This document shows positions 43,970 through 56,234 of a stretch of 64,000 bases of DNA, piece after piece. The stretch's first letter is position 1. Each line of letters begins with the position of its first letter. Made by a program: the position numbers and the translations under genes. The stretch spans positions 1,426,001-1,490,000 of the forward strand of contig KK106982.1 in assembly GCA_000611775.1 (NCBI GenBank), given 5' to 3'. This DNA comes from Umbilicaria muhlenbergii (Eukaryota > Ascomycota > Lecanoromycetes > Umbilicariales > Umbilicariaceae). The notes beneath the pieces were generated by a model, which did no database searches, was not told where the DNA came from, and worked only from the letters and a program-made list of their open reading frames with translations.

Positions 43970-44702
43970 ATTGGGAGGCAGTGGTTCAGGGGTCGGTGGG
44001 CTGGCTGGTCACTGACCTCGAGTTGGCGGACACGTTTGAAGTCGCTCGATTAGGTTTGGCCTGTCGAAGACATTGCTATCTTTTAACCTGTGGATATACG
44101 TCCCATCTATCTGTTGTACACGATCTTTTGGAGGTGTTCATTAATTGACTTACTGTACCCATCATATCGGCGCTGCGGAGAAGATCACTCAAGAACGTTC
44201 TCCTAGATCAGACCGACAATGTAGAGACGTTGTCCCTCTGTACCTCGACTATAGCTTAATAGTCTTCACGAGAAGTATTTCCCATAGCCGACTTTTGGCC
44301 AAGCGATCTTTCCCTTGAGGCAACGGCTTGACTCAAAGCTACTCAATAGGGCCAGCAACCTGTTCGACTTCAGCGTGGAGGACGATGCAGGAGTGTTACT
44401 TTGGAGAGTGCTCTGTCAAGATTTGACCCAGAACAAAATGTTGGGGCACGTTCAACATCTACATTTGGTTATGTGTCGTCCCCTAGGTAGGTGCTCTTAC
44501 GATCCTGCAAAACTACCCATGCGGTCAATTTTGAAACACAAATAAAGCACGCAGCAGTATTTTATTATGACAGTGTGATTTCACTCATTTCTGGCACTCA
44601 TTTGTCTAGCTATCAAGAAAACCCACGCGCGACTGTTATATCTTTTGGGTATTGAAAGCACGAGCTCCCAAAGTTGCACCCCAAACCGCCTACGATCAGC
44701 CT
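43970..44702. other. Convergent 3' intergenic region
   Basis: No gene seen. It lies between the 3' ends of the secreted-protein gene and the DUF7702-type gene. Confidence 0.55.
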
Positions 44703-45718
44703 CTAGCCAAACCGTCTAACAAAAAGCCTGACAACAGGGATGTGCCGAGCGATTCCATAAGCAGTCTCATTACGACTCTGCTGCTGGTGTCGGTGCTGGT
44801 GTCGGTGCTGGTGCTGGTGCTGGCGCTGTTGCTGTGACGGTTGATATCCATTCTGCCCCTGCGGCTTATGAAGCACAAACGCAGGCTCCACATCCCCGGG
44901 CTGAACTTGGTTCCGCCGTATCACAGGCGCCATGAGCCCAGCCCCTAGGTACAGAATCACGACAATAAACTCCATGAGTATGGCCATACACCCCATCAGC
45001 ACTGCACTTCCTGTAACCGTATTGAATATTGATGACGTCGAAGCGAATACGCCGATCACGCCGTAGAGTAGGCGGACCGCCAGGAAGGGAGTGCTGGCCG
45101 CGACAGCGATCACGAGACGCTTCTCGCCTGGCGAGAGCTCTTGCGCTTGGGAAAGGGTTAGGAATGCTATGGCAGATTGGGCTAGGTAGCACACGAAGTA
45201 GATTATCACGGCGGCTTCGCGGAGTGTTTTTCCTGTTGATCTGTTTGAGGCGCTGCTGGAGAAGATGTCTATGCCTCCGATGATGGAGAGGATGGCGGCG
45301 GCCATTAGGGGGGTCGCCATTAGGTTGAAGATGCGGGGGTGGAGGCCCCGTTTGGGCATGCTTTGGTTTCTAGGAGGTCATTGTTAGCTTAGTTTTTATT
45401 ATGACGAACTGATAGGAGGAGATCGGGGTGGGAGACGGACACTCGTTTGAGAATGCCCAACATGGCCAGGAGTAAAGGCGAGATTCCAACACTGTCGAGG
45501 ACTGTGGCTCCTGTGATCAGAGATGTGCTGGGGTTGGACTCGCTCGCGAGGAGCATAGCTGAGCCGATGATGCGGGCGAGTGCGAGGACCGCCAGGAGGA
45601 TCCATCCTGCTTCCTTGGCGAAGCCATGGCGGGCGGCAACCCAGAGAGCGAGGGCAAGGGCGGGGAGGTAGAAGATGAGTTCCGCAATTGCAAGATCTCC
45701 GTGGCCGTCGAGTGTCAT
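44703..45718 (-). CDS. Seven-helix fungal membrane protein (DUF7702 type)
   Basis: Two exons, 45718-45441 and 45369-44703. The 71-nt intron uses a GTCCGT donor and a CCTAG acceptor; 314 residues. Splicing joins AMLGILKRV to NQSMPKRG, restoring the helix-3 exit common to the family. Seven hydrophobic helices can be drawn, starting IAELIFYLPALALALWVA and ending FIVVILYLGAGLMAP. This is the layout of the fungal DUF7702/RTA1-like integral membrane family, whose function is unknown. The cytosolic tail has a Gln/His tract (QHQHQHRHQHRHQQQ) written by a GGTGTCGGTGCTGGT-like repeat near 44784-44829, likely to vary in length among strains. Confidence 0.82.
44784..44829 (+). repeat. Coding microsatellite for the Gln/His tract
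   Basis: GGTGTCGGTGCT-type and GGTGCT units repeat in tandem. In the minus frame they give alternating Gln and His with some Arg. Confidence 0.8.
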
Positions 45719-46284
45719 GGCCGGGGTTGCGGAAGCAACTGATAGGACGAGCTAGCTGCTTGGGGTTGAGTGTCAAAAGAAAGCAGATAAATTGTGACTT
45801 GGACTGTTCTTGTGCTTCACGCAGATGGCAGATGAAATTCGAAAGTCAATGGGATCAAGTGCAAGATATGGACAGAGTCTTGTACGGCGCAAACCCTTAT
45901 ATATCAATATACAAGCCTCGTAAGCATTCCCAGATAGCCATAGCCCCAATGTTCCCCTCCGTCGGCGCCTCCACTGTAAGAGCTGCGCTGGTACGGCAAG
46001 GCCGTCTTGCCATGCCTGTCAGCGTGGAGGAGAGTGTGTCAGCAGGCAGGTCAGGCCATTTGGGGATCGAAAGCGTTCGGAGCGGCGCTCTTTGGTGGAG
46101 GACGCGAAAGAAGCATGCGACACCTTTGCAGTCGTGCGGGATGGTAAGATACATTGCATTGCTTGGTCAGGCTTGCCGCAGCTCTGACGAGATGCTGGAG
46201 GACGCTGTCCGACTGGTTGGCTCAGGGCTGCGTTGGCCGGCACTTTGCTCGCTAAAATCCAAGGGTCCACACCTGGGCACGATT

Positions 46285-46327
46285 ACCATCACCACCATCA
46301 CCACCATCATCACCATCATCACCAACA
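46285..46327 (+). repeat. CAC/CAT trinucleotide-type microsatellite
   Basis: A run of ACCATC/ACC/ATC units across ~43 bp. It lies in a non-coding context, although the adjacent frame stays open. Confidence 0.8.
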
Positions 46328-46556
46328 TGGCTGTGCCCCCTTCGTTTCGTGTCATCCTTCATCCTAGGAAGATACCACCGTACAGCATTCCCGTCCTAGC
46401 AGCGGCCGAGCGTGCATCTTTGTCCAGAAGAGCAGAAGTGCAGAAGTGGGGACCTCGGTGTGTATCGTCCCATATTCCGTATGATAACATGATACCTACT
46501 CCACGACTCGAAAATCATCCACCTCTTCTCCAAGCCCTTGGACAAGCCAAAGGGCA

Positions 46557-46748
46557 TTGATGAAAAGAATTAGCTGCGTCTTAAGGCGGTGGTGTAAGGC
46601 CAAGGACACCGTGAAAAGTATTGAGTTCTGTTTTGCCGCTTCCGCCGCCACAACCTCGACCGTGGACGGCACCTACGAAAGCCATTTCATCGAGTCCGTC
46701 TGCTACCCAACCAACTCAGCTGGCGACCCATATGAAGATGCACCGTGA
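46557..46748 (+). other. Possible 3' end of a lost gene
   Basis: The last ~35 codons (from about 46640) use C-ending codons and give TSTVDGTYESHFIESVCYP before a stop at 46746-46748. The codon bias resembles real genes here, but the upstream part is unconvincing and no family is recognised. Confidence 0.25.
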
Positions 46749-46870
46749 TACCAACCGCCAAACAACCACGGTTTGAATCCCGGATCATCCTTTTTCTTTT
46801 CCCTTTTTCCTTTTTCCCTTTTTTCTTTATCTTGCATCTTCTCCAGAATGACTTCTGGATTTTAAATTCG

Positions 46871-46953
46871 GTAAATGCCTAAAATGACCCCCCCAAACTT
46901 GTAAATTCCTAGAATAACCCCCAAAACTTCATAATTCCTCGTTTGACCCTCAT
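46871..46953 (+). repeat. Three degenerate ~30-bp direct repeats
   Basis: The units GTAAATGCCTAAAATGACCC..., GTAAATTCCTAGAATAACCC... and CATAATTCCTCGTTTGACCC... follow each other with a shared AATTCCTxxxxTGACCCCC theme. Such arrays are common in the subterminal parts of fungal repeats. Confidence 0.65.
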
Positions 46954-47190
46954 CCTTCTATAGAGGTGCTTTCAGGCTGTCTTTCATGCATTTATTTGTA
47001 TGACTCAGGTTGTTTAAACAGGGTATGAACTGACTCTGATTTACAGTCTACTTGCCACACTGACTCACCTGCCTCTTTTCTTTGTGAAGCTCTTAATAGG
47101 TTCAGTAATCATGCCTCATCAACTAGAATTCAGCACTCTCAGTTGAGTTTTTGACTATAATCTTAACTAAACCTCTAATCATGCCCTGCA

Positions 47191-47246
47191 GAGCCCGCCT
47201 ACTAATAATCCTTCTAATAAGCGAACAATTATTAGTAGGCGGGCTC
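47191..47246. repeat. Perfect 19-bp inverted repeat with 18-bp loop, longer imperfect arms
   Basis: The arms at 47191-47209 (GAGCCCGCCTACTAATAAT) and 47228-47246 are exact reverse complements. Outward, CTAATCATGCCC on the left and GGAGCATGATTAC on the right also pair imperfectly, extending each arm to about 35-40 bp. It could be the two ends of a collapsed element or a cruciform-forming site. Confidence 0.8.
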
Positions 47247-48648
47247 ACGGGCAGGCGGAGCATGATTACCTACAATGAACATCATAAGTATGTAAGAGGA
47301 CAGCTGTGATTGCAGGTGCTGTTAGTCAGCTGGAACACAGAACCAAACAGGGCAAACAGACGGATATAAGCGATGTATACCCCGCCTGGCTCGCCTGACC
47401 ATGCAAACGGCTGAGGGCTTCGGTCCACGCGGTACGTCCAGCCCTACACCAACCCCGCTGCCCAACGGGGTGTCGAATGTTGTAACCGTAACTTGGACCG
47501 CAGCAGACGCGCACGCAATGATCATAGCGGACCATGCAATTCTTATGTTTTGGCTCCAACCCATTCAGCAGACGGAATTGCCGTCCGAATAGTACAGTCA
47601 GCATCAACGCGCACGCCGTGGGCCAAACGTCAGGGTAGCAAAGATTCGCTCAAGACCAGAGCTTTGGATGTCAATGCTGATAGACTACGCACAACCGTGA
47701 CACCGTGACCCCTCCAGTCATTCCGGTTTTCCTTCTCGCCATCCGTTGATATTGACGGAGAACGCCTTGGGCCTTCTCGGAGAACAAGTGTGTGGGCAAT
47801 GAAAGATCTGATACTGTATTCGGCTACGCTGAGAGCAGGAACCGCGACGTTCGCCCGCATCTAGACTGAAGAATGTTCCTCCGAGTCAAATGACGTTGTT
47901 CAACTTGCCACTCGGCGGTGTCCTGTATACCTCTAGTAAGCTGATTACACAAAGAAAGTGTTGGCCGTGAAACCAATCTCGGAAAGGCAGGACCGCATCC
48001 AAGCAAACTCACTCGGTGTTGCGAGGGATATTTGCCACTGTAAAATGGACGCGCGGAATGCATTCCTCGTAATATCATATATAGAAATACTCATAATGAC
48101 CTGAGGCTCCTCGGACCTGCCGAATCAATTCAAGTTGCCTCTCCGAAGTCGAAGAACTTTCCTACAGCTGCAGGTCCGCTGGATGTCAGGCCAGTCAGAG
48201 TCTCTCATGCAAGCCATCGACGCCGATCTTGTTCAACCGGAGGCTTAGCGGAGAGCTGAAGCTGCAGGAGCAAGAATTTCTACCGCCAAAATCCTCCCAA
48301 GCCTCCCAACGTCTGCACACTTGCATTCTCCACCGCCTTTTTCACGCCTGTGCGTGGTGGAGAAAGACTGGGGTCGGAGGCGTCTCGCGGTCAAATTCAG
48401 ATCGCGAGTACTCATACGGTAAGGAGTAACCGGAATCCTCCACCGTCATGCTGGCCCGCAAGCTTGGGGGACTCGAAACGTCAAACTTGGTCTCAACTCC
48501 ACATCAGCTTTGCTTGCTGAGCGGGCTGCTGCATGCAACTAGATCCTGATGCCTTGACGACAACACTACCTTTCTTACCTGCATTTCCTTATGCTCCTGT
48601 CGTTACGTTTGGATCGGGACACTGGACGGTCATTCGACGCGAAGAAGC

Positions 48649-51556
48649 ATGCAGTCACCCTATGCACACGACCATCGTCAACGAAGGTACCATCTTTGAA
48701 TTGACACCATCTCGTACACGTCTTCCCTCGTTCTAATAGTTCCGTTGCCCTAGTGATGAATCTGCCTCTCAAGGCTCCCCCCGGCCCTTTTATGGGACCC
48801 ATGACTATGACACTGTCCGCCACTATCCCAAACCAACTCCTGCCATTCACTTAGCACATCATCTTAGACGACGCTGGCCTCCTTTGCCATTTGTTGAGGA
48901 TGAAGAGGTTTCGCTGACACGCGAATACAAGCCTGCGCGGCCGGATTCGACACATGATGAAGGGCGTATGCGTGGCTCTATCGACCAACTACCTATAATA
49001 CTGGAAGCAGACAACCCTACTTCGAAGGTGCATAACGGGCGTCGCTTAAACAATGAGTCTAACGGTACGAGCCTCAAATCCAAGTCTTCGAAGGAAAGCT
49101 TTGGACCTCCTACGCCTCCAGAAGACGTCGAACAGAACCATGATCGTCGATACATCTACATACCGAAAAAGGGCATTGAGATACCGCTGACCTACGATGA
49201 ACCTAAGAAACCCACCCGTGAAGCAACAGAGCTCGATGGAACCCTTGCCGAGGCGGTACGTGGCAGGAAAGAGAATCCACCGAAGCTGGATACCAAAATG
49301 CCGCAAAAGAAAGCCACGGAATCTACTCCTTTGGTCACTGCAAGAGAGCCTTCGCCATATTCGTATTCCCCAAGCCCGGCAGCAAAGAGCCGTTTTTCTG
49401 GGGAATACTTTCTCTCGCCTGATACCCTAAGTCCCAAGGTCAAGTTCCCCTCCAATGCCAGCAATACCAAGCTCAAGACATCGGAGGGAGGATCCACCTA
49501 TCAAGATCCTTTGGCACGTACAAGTGGAACGTTTGAAGCTACAACAAAGCCAAGTGAGCGTCCCGCGTACAACAGACATGTGTCGGCATCTCCATACCCA
49601 GGTCAACCGTTGCACGCTTCATCTCATTCGCGAAGCGCTCGTTACGAACTCTCATCTGACGACTCCGATGATGATTCTGATCGGTACCCTAATGTTCGTA
49701 GTGAGAAGAGGTCTAGCCGTGACTCATACGACTGGTCTAATCGACCTCGGCATGCCTCCGCGCTTCGCTATGAAGAAAACGCGAGACGAGACCCAAAGGA
49801 CGATCAAGGGAATATTACACCCCCTTCAAGACCCACATCAGCGTACAGTTACAGTGCCAGGACACCGGCAGTTGGAGGACATGCACTCGGGGCACTCGGC
49901 CCTGGTGTAACGAACGCGTTGCTTTCTGATCCTTACTGGAAGAAGACATCGTCAGCATCGCGAGTTTCACCGTCAACCTCTCCATATTCGTCGCCTCCTC
50001 GTACACCCCGTTTGGACGCCACCAGATATGGGGAGATCCTTCCTATCGTAGGAACAAGATCACGACCATCTTCAAGACCAACAACGCCTACCTCAGCCGA
50101 TCAGTTGCAGCCTCGTTCGCCGGCTTTCGAGGCGTTTCATGAGAGCCGCTCAGTCGCGCATCCCTCTATAGGTATTCGTCCTTCTAGAGCAACTCCACAA
50201 CCATCCTCACACTTCGACCGCCCCACGTCAAGCTCAGGACCTCGTATTGACGTCCATGCCCCATCACCCGCAAATAAACAAAAAACGTCCACCAATGCGG
50301 AAGATGGCCCGAGAATCCCACCTCGAGGGGAGGAGGCGCAATTCATCCTTTCACCGACGCCTCAGATGGTACCCCGATCCCGCTCCCGCTCAAGACAGCG
50401 AACGCCATCATCATTGTTTGAGTCCCATCCGGAGACCCCAATTAGGGGCCGTTCTCCGTGCGGCTCTTTTGAGGTCCATCATCCACCACCACAAGCTCAC
50501 GCATCGCCGATTAATCGCGAGCGCAGCCCCAAGCCTACACAGAAACAGACGATGACGATGCCATCCTGTCCGCGACCTGCTGCTGTCGCCGGATACCACG
50601 ATTGGTACACATTGAACGGTATGACTAGCTTCAACATCTGTCCCACCTGTAGGGAGCATGTTGCTGGTGCTGGATATGGAGGCCACTTTACACCCGGCCC
50701 GTCAAGACCTCACGATCACGAAACACGATGTGACTTCAGCATGCCATGGGTTCGAATGGCCTGGTTGTTGACGCTGAAAGAGAAGAGGCCTGATGCCGAC
50801 CTCTTGTACGCCCTAGCCGAGGTTGCTGTCCGGGAACCGCCATGTCCTGGTAAACTTGGTGCTGCGGGTCCATGGTTCCATCTAACGGATCCAGTGGCAG
50901 GGAGGACGGTCTCGAACTTTGACGTCTGTCCCTACTGCGTCCGCTGCCTAGAGACCATTTTCCCGACGCTACAGGGAGTGTTTCAGCACATGCCTAGTGC
51001 AACGCAGCAGGACCGGATATGTGACCTAAGGTCAGACAGCAAACGATTTGCAGCCTACGTCGACATGCTCGAAGAGATCGCAAACCGCGCTATCCACACT
51101 CGCAAGGCTCCAGATACGCGGCGGTTTGTGGAGCTGGCTCGCACAATGGCCTCGATCCGGGAATGTCCGCGGGACGATATGATCGTTGGGCAAGCATGGC
51201 ACATCATGCCGCAGATCCCAGAACTCACTGTTTGCGAAGAATGCTACGATGACGTTGTCTGGCCGCTTATCGAAGCCGGATCGCCCTTAGCAGCGCAGTT
51301 CAACCGCAGCATGCAACTTGTAGCACCGCCAAATGTGGGCGTGAGCTGCCAGCTGTATTCGCCGCGGATGAGGAAGCTATTCGAGGAGGCTTGTCGGAGG
51401 GACGATTTTGTGGGATTGAGGAATGCGGCGTTGCAAAGGTGGAGGGTAGAGAGGGAGCTGCAGGCAAGAAGGGCGAGGTTGGGGCAGTTGGGTGGATGGG
51501 AGGAGAGGGCGTGGGAGGCGGAGAGGATGGAGTTAGAGTGGAGTAATTGGGAGTGA
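48649..51556 (+). CDS. 946-residue fungal protein: disordered N-terminus, Cys-rich C-terminal domain
   Basis: Two exons, 48649-48686 and 48754-51556, with a 67-nt intron (GTACCA donor, TTCTAAT branch, CCCTAG acceptor). Splicing gives MQSPYAHDHRQRSDESAS and continues through FYGTHDYDTVRHYPKP without a stop. Residues ~1-610 are Ser/Pro/Arg/Asp-rich and largely disordered, with many SP/TP sites, so phosphorylation is likely. From ~620 a compact domain begins (YHDWYTLNGMTSFNICPTC, C642 and C645). It continues with RCDFSMPWVRMAWLLT, NFDVCPYCVRCLETIFPTLQG and ELTVCEECYDDVVWPLI, giving four Cys pairs that could bind zinc. The end is a charged helix. This architecture recurs in Pezizomycotina as an uncharacterised conserved protein. 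I cannot assign a function. Confidence 0.85.
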
Positions 51557-52909
51557 GTTTATGCGATTATGAGAATATGATATCACGGACAACGAGTAGC
51601 ATACGGATCAACGAATGGAAGGCATGGAGCCGTTCATTTATTAGCTGGGAGGGCCTAAGGGCCGAGGACAAAAGAAGTGGCACACTCACCCCAAAGAACC
51701 TTGAAATAGTTACATACGCGCAACAGTAATCACACAACGACGAATGACTTTAATCTTCTACAACTTCGGACCAACATAGATTATATACTAAACTACTAAC
51801 TGTGAAATTTAACATGTTCAAAGGATCTCCGTGCAGTGCTGCAGCTGTTGCAGTTCAGCTCATCCATTATTCGCGTAGTTTTTGAGAGTCTGCCACATAT
51901 TTTGTCCCTGGCCCTCAGCCTAGGCGCCAGGCATAACGGCGCACAGGCTGGGGGTTGGTCTCGACTGCAGAGCGCAGAATCGTGTGGCCAGATCTATGAC
52001 GGATAGTACATAGTAAACCCCGGTTGAGGCTGCAGCATGCTGCGCGGAGAAGGTGGTTAAAGTCTTCACCGGATGGATTGATTGGAGATAATCAACATTA
52101 ATGACGTTAAGGTACCGTATCTTCGCTTTATGGGCGGCGGGATTAGTGGCGAAAGATGCATACATGCATCGGACATTTTCCCATACGAGTTAGAGAGTTC
52201 GAGTGCCCACCCACGCCACCTTACCTTCTCCGCAAGCAAATGAAAGCTCAACCTTACGAGTCCATTGTAGACATCCCAAGAACTTCGGTCTCAGCATGCG
52301 CAAATCACTACGCCTGCGCGGCGGGGTCTGAGGCCCCTCCAGATGCAGTACTTTTGATCTTTGACCGTCGGGAGCGCACGCTTCGACATGGCAATGGTAG
52401 GGTCGGCCTCAGATATCCATACAGGAACCCCCATCCATACCCGTGTGCTCAGCACTTCGCTAATCTTGTGCACAGCTTTCGGCTTTTCAAGGAGCTTATC
52501 TTGCTCATGGCGTGCTGGGAGTGGAGGGTGGTACGAAGATGGCTTATCTGCTTTTCGTGCAGCACACGGGCGTGAAAGGTCGGCGACCTAAGCACACGCG
52601 CGAATTCTTTGTTGGATGAGGCATTTAGACGCCTTCGGCCACATGTTGCACGACCCTACACCTTTTCCGTCGAGGCGCCGTGATTTGAGCGAATCTGATA
52701 CTTCCATGCGTGATTTCCTTATTCACCACCACGGTGAAGGTGGGGGGCGTGGGGTCTGCTGCATATTCCGGTACTCCCTTGCGTCTACTTTATATCCCTC
52801 GTCCACCCACGGAGCTTCGCATATACCACCGTCTCTTGCTGGCATTCTTCCCGCGCCCTCGGTCGCTCGCTAGGACATTTACTTGCATAGCGACGCTCCG
52901 GCCCAAGCA
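51557..52909. other. Intergenic/promoter of the HAK transporter, no gene seen
   Basis: Plus frames at 52156-52591 and 52616-52940 are open but carry no domains. The last 400 bp are the likely promoter and leader of the potassium transporter. Low-potassium regulation would be expеcted for this family, but no element is evident. Confidence 0.5.
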
Positions 52910-55559
52910 ATGTCTCCTCAAAACGGTCCGGACGGTATAGATCTCGTGAGATCGAAAAGTGGTGGCATCTACCCAATTCGCGATTTGCAGCACGCCGCCC
53001 GCTCTTTTGATAAACGAAGCGCACGTGGGACCGATGTCGAGGTGGCCAATGGCTCGCAGAAGGCCGAGGTTCAAGAGCAAGATATTAGGAGGAAACAGGT
53101 TGGTTTCAACTGGGAAAGCAGCTTCTGCGGTATTTAGCTCACAACTTGAACAGGAGTTCAGTGGCTGGGTTTTATTTGGGTAGCATCGCACTGCTCTGTC
53201 CATGACCCATAGGATCTGACAGCTGTAGGCTTGCCTACCAATCTGTTGGCGTCATCTACGGCGACATCGGTACAAGCCCGCTCTATGTATATTCGTCAAC
53301 CTTCTCGTCGAACCCTTCTTACGATGATCTGCTGGGAGCCCTCTCCCTCATCATCTGGACCCTTACATTGATGGTCAGCGTCAAGTACATCTTCATCGTG
53401 CTCCGTGCCGACGATGAGGGCGAAGGAGGGACCTTTGCACTATACTCTCTGCTCTCGAGATACGTAAGTATGGGCCAGTTGAACGTGGAAGGCCAACTCC
53501 TAACGTCGGAGTTCTGCCTAGGCCAACATCATCAAGCGAGACCCCAAAGAGGAGTTGATGATCAAGATGGAAAGACGGTTGTCTTCGGAGATAAGGCCGT
53601 CCGGACGGACGTTACGTTCGGGCATGGAACAGAGCTGGATGGCCAGGACAGCGCTGAAGGTCATTGGTGTTCTGGGGGTCTCCCTGGTCATGTCTGATGG
53701 AGTCCTCACGCCAGCACAATCCGTTCTGGGTGCCATACAAGGACTGTCGGTCGTCAAGCCGGACATTACCAGCGGGACAGTCATTGGGGTGACCTGTGCC
53801 ATCCTCGTTCTTCTATTTCTCATTCAGCCTTTGGGAACCTCAAAGATCGCACATGCATTCGCCCCTATAGTCATTATCTGGCTTCTCTTCAACCTTGCTT
53901 TCGGGGTCTACAATCTGGTTCGGCATGATCATTCGGTCCTCAAGGCATTTTCTCCCTATTTTGCCGGCAACTACCTCGTCCGCCACAAAACGGACGGCTG
54001 GAAGGATCTTGGAGGTATTTTACTCGCGTTCACAGGCGTCGAAGCCCTGTTTGCCGATCTGGGCGCCTTTAGCAGGAGAGCGGTACAACTGAGCTGGATG
54101 TGCTTCACATTTCCGTGCCTTCTACTGGCGTATATTGGTCAGGCGGCATATATCAGCGACGTTCCGTCGGCGTATGCGAATCCATTCTTCCTATCTGCGC
54201 CGCCTGGCATGTTCTATCCAAGCCTCATCATCTCGATCTTGGCAGCTATCGTTGCTTCCCAAGCAATGATCACTTCAACCTTTCAGGTAAGCAATGGTCG
54301 TCCAGATCTCAATGGGCAGGTGCATAATGCTTCACAGCTACTGTCCCAGATCATGAAGCTTTCCTACTTCCCGCAAATAAAGTTGATTCACACATCGACG
54401 GTCTTCTATGGCCAGGTCTATATCCCGTTCGCAAATTGGCTCCTCATGGTCGGCACAATCATCGTCACTGCTGTCTATAGTAACGTAAGTCGATCGGATG
54501 CTAAAGCCCGCCTAGGATTTGCTGACACTGGAGATGTAGACCACACGATTGGGACACGCTTATGGTGTATGTGTTATATTAGTAACTTTCATCACCACGT
54601 GCATGGTCTCGATTGTAGCCTTGATTGTCTGGCAACTCAATCCGATCGTAGTACTCCTAGGCTTCCTTGTTTTTGGTAGTCTCGACGGAGCCTACCTATC
54701 ATCGGCGCTCACCAAGGTCCCCAATGGAGCCTGGTTCACTCTGCTTCTCGCTGTCATCCTGTCCAGCATCTTTATCCTCTGGCGCTTCGGCAAAGAACAG
54801 CAATGGAAAGCTGAAGCCGAGGACCGCTTCCAGCCCACGCACCTGGTCACCAAGGGCGAGGACGGCCAGCTCCGCCTCACACCCGTCTTCGGCGGAGACA
54901 CACTCACCGACATCAAAGGCCTCGGGATCTTCTTCGACAAAGTCGGCGACATGACTCCTCTAGTCTTCATCCAATTCCTCCACAAGTTCACCGCCACCCC
55001 GCAAGTCATAGTCTTCTTCCACCTCCGTCCGCTCTCCCGCCCCTCCGTCCCACCCGAAGAGCGCTACACCATCATGCGTACCGGTATCCCGAACTGCTAC
55101 CGCATGATCATCCGCCACGGCTACATGGACGAGGTCATCACCAGGGACCTCGGCATGCTCATCTACGAACAACTCCGCGACTTCACCATCCACGAAGACG
55201 TCGCTGCCACTCGCACCACCCCCATTCCTAATGAGAAGATCGCCGAGTCAATCCCCCACTCCGCTTCGGCCACCAACACCACCGCCTCCTCCACCTCCAC
55301 CAGTCATTCCCACGGCGCCGTCACCGAAACCCAAAATCTCGTCGCCCTCCGCCTCGCGACGCTGCAGAGCGCGTATCAAGCCCAAGTCGTCTACATCGTC
55401 GGCAAAGAACAGATGCGCATCCGCAAGGGGACCAATATCTGGCGGCGGGTCACGCTCAGTGCGTATCTGTGGCTCAGGGAGAATACGCGCGGGAAAATGG
55501 CGGCGATGCATATCCCGACGGATAAGTTGGTGGAGGTCGGCTTTATCAAGGAGGTTTGA
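52910..55559 (+). CDS. hak1: High-affinity potassium transporter, KUP/HAK/KT family
   Basis: Six exons: 52910-53098, 53154-53179 (26 nt), 53229-53463, 53522-54286, 54338-54484 and 54540-55559, with introns of 49-58 nt; 793 residues. After a cytosolic N-terminus, the first membrane entry reads [27 protein letters not shown], which includes the family signature [14 protein letters not shown]. Next come [19 protein letters not shown], then [24 protein letters not shown] and [21 protein letters not shown]. The C-terminal cytosolic part carries PVFGGDT and [10 protein letters not shown]. About 12 helices are expected. HAK transporters scavenge potassium (or caesium) at the plasma membrane, usually by proton symport. 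Start choice: the ATG at 52910 is the first in frame. All exon phases agree, and no lesion was seen. Confidence 0.95.
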
Positions 55560-56234
55560 GTATGGGTGATGTGAGGGAGGATTGGTGCAGTGCTTGCGTC
55601 ACGCGTTGGGGTTTTAGGAACCCTGATTGGGCTGGAGGGTGCGTTTTTCGGGACGGCTGGGTGGCATGCCGCGCTGGTGGGTATGACGTGGTGGCTACAT
55701 GATAGAGAAAAAACTTTGTGGACAGTAGCATCAGCGGCTGGAACTGTGACTTGTGCCGAGCGCTTACGAGTATTCCGTAGCGAGAGCAGAGTTGGTAGCG
55801 ACAGGGCTAGCCCTGTCACTTCCGTCTGCAGGAGGGCGGGTGGTAGGTAAGGTAAGGTAGCCATCGGTGTTGGCTTTTGCGTGGATACCTTACTTTCATG
55901 CGAAGGGTACGTAATAAAGGTCCAGAGGTCATATCCACGCCTTACTGGCGCCTGGGTACATGTATCTTGCGGGGCAGATCTGAAACGTGTCGGGAGCTGA
56001 TTCTCAGTGGCCCTACCCCCTACCCCGCATGTTTTGGATTTCCCGAATCGCGGTTCGGGCTTTAGTGGCGTGTCTGATTTTGCGTCGGCTCTTCCGTAGG
56101 GCTAGGCTTGCTTGCCAGTGAGCTCTGAGACTCTGGTGAGGAGTTGAGGCCTCTGGGTCACTTCTACTTGTAAGGCTTGGATTGTTTCTGCATTTGCTCG
56201 TTGTCCAGGCGGAAACGGTTTCTCAGGAGATGGA
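55560..56234. other. Intergenic, nothing recognised
   Basis: No coding signal beyond short frames. It lies between the 3' end of the transporter gene and the P450 remnant. Confidence 0.55.

Larger units (their letters stand above)
45719..48648. other. Long intergenic region with repeats and a palindrome
   Basis: No full gene recognised. Contents include a CACCAT/CATCAC microsatellite (46285-46327) and a C-ending-codon-rich open frame (46557-46748, plus) that could be the 3' end of a lost gene. There is also a three-unit ~30-bp tandem repeat (46871-46953) and a long palindrome (47191-47246). Confidence 0.5.

Noticed and set aside
45688-46560. 290-codon plus-strand frame
   Set aside because: No domain or codon bias, includes a CAC/CAT microsatellite and begins inside the antisense of the DUF7702-type gene.
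46770-46780. GGTTTGAATCC, a tRNA B-box-like word
   Set aside because: The T-stem around it does not pair, no A box or acceptor stem fits at tRNA spacing, and it overlaps the end of an open frame.
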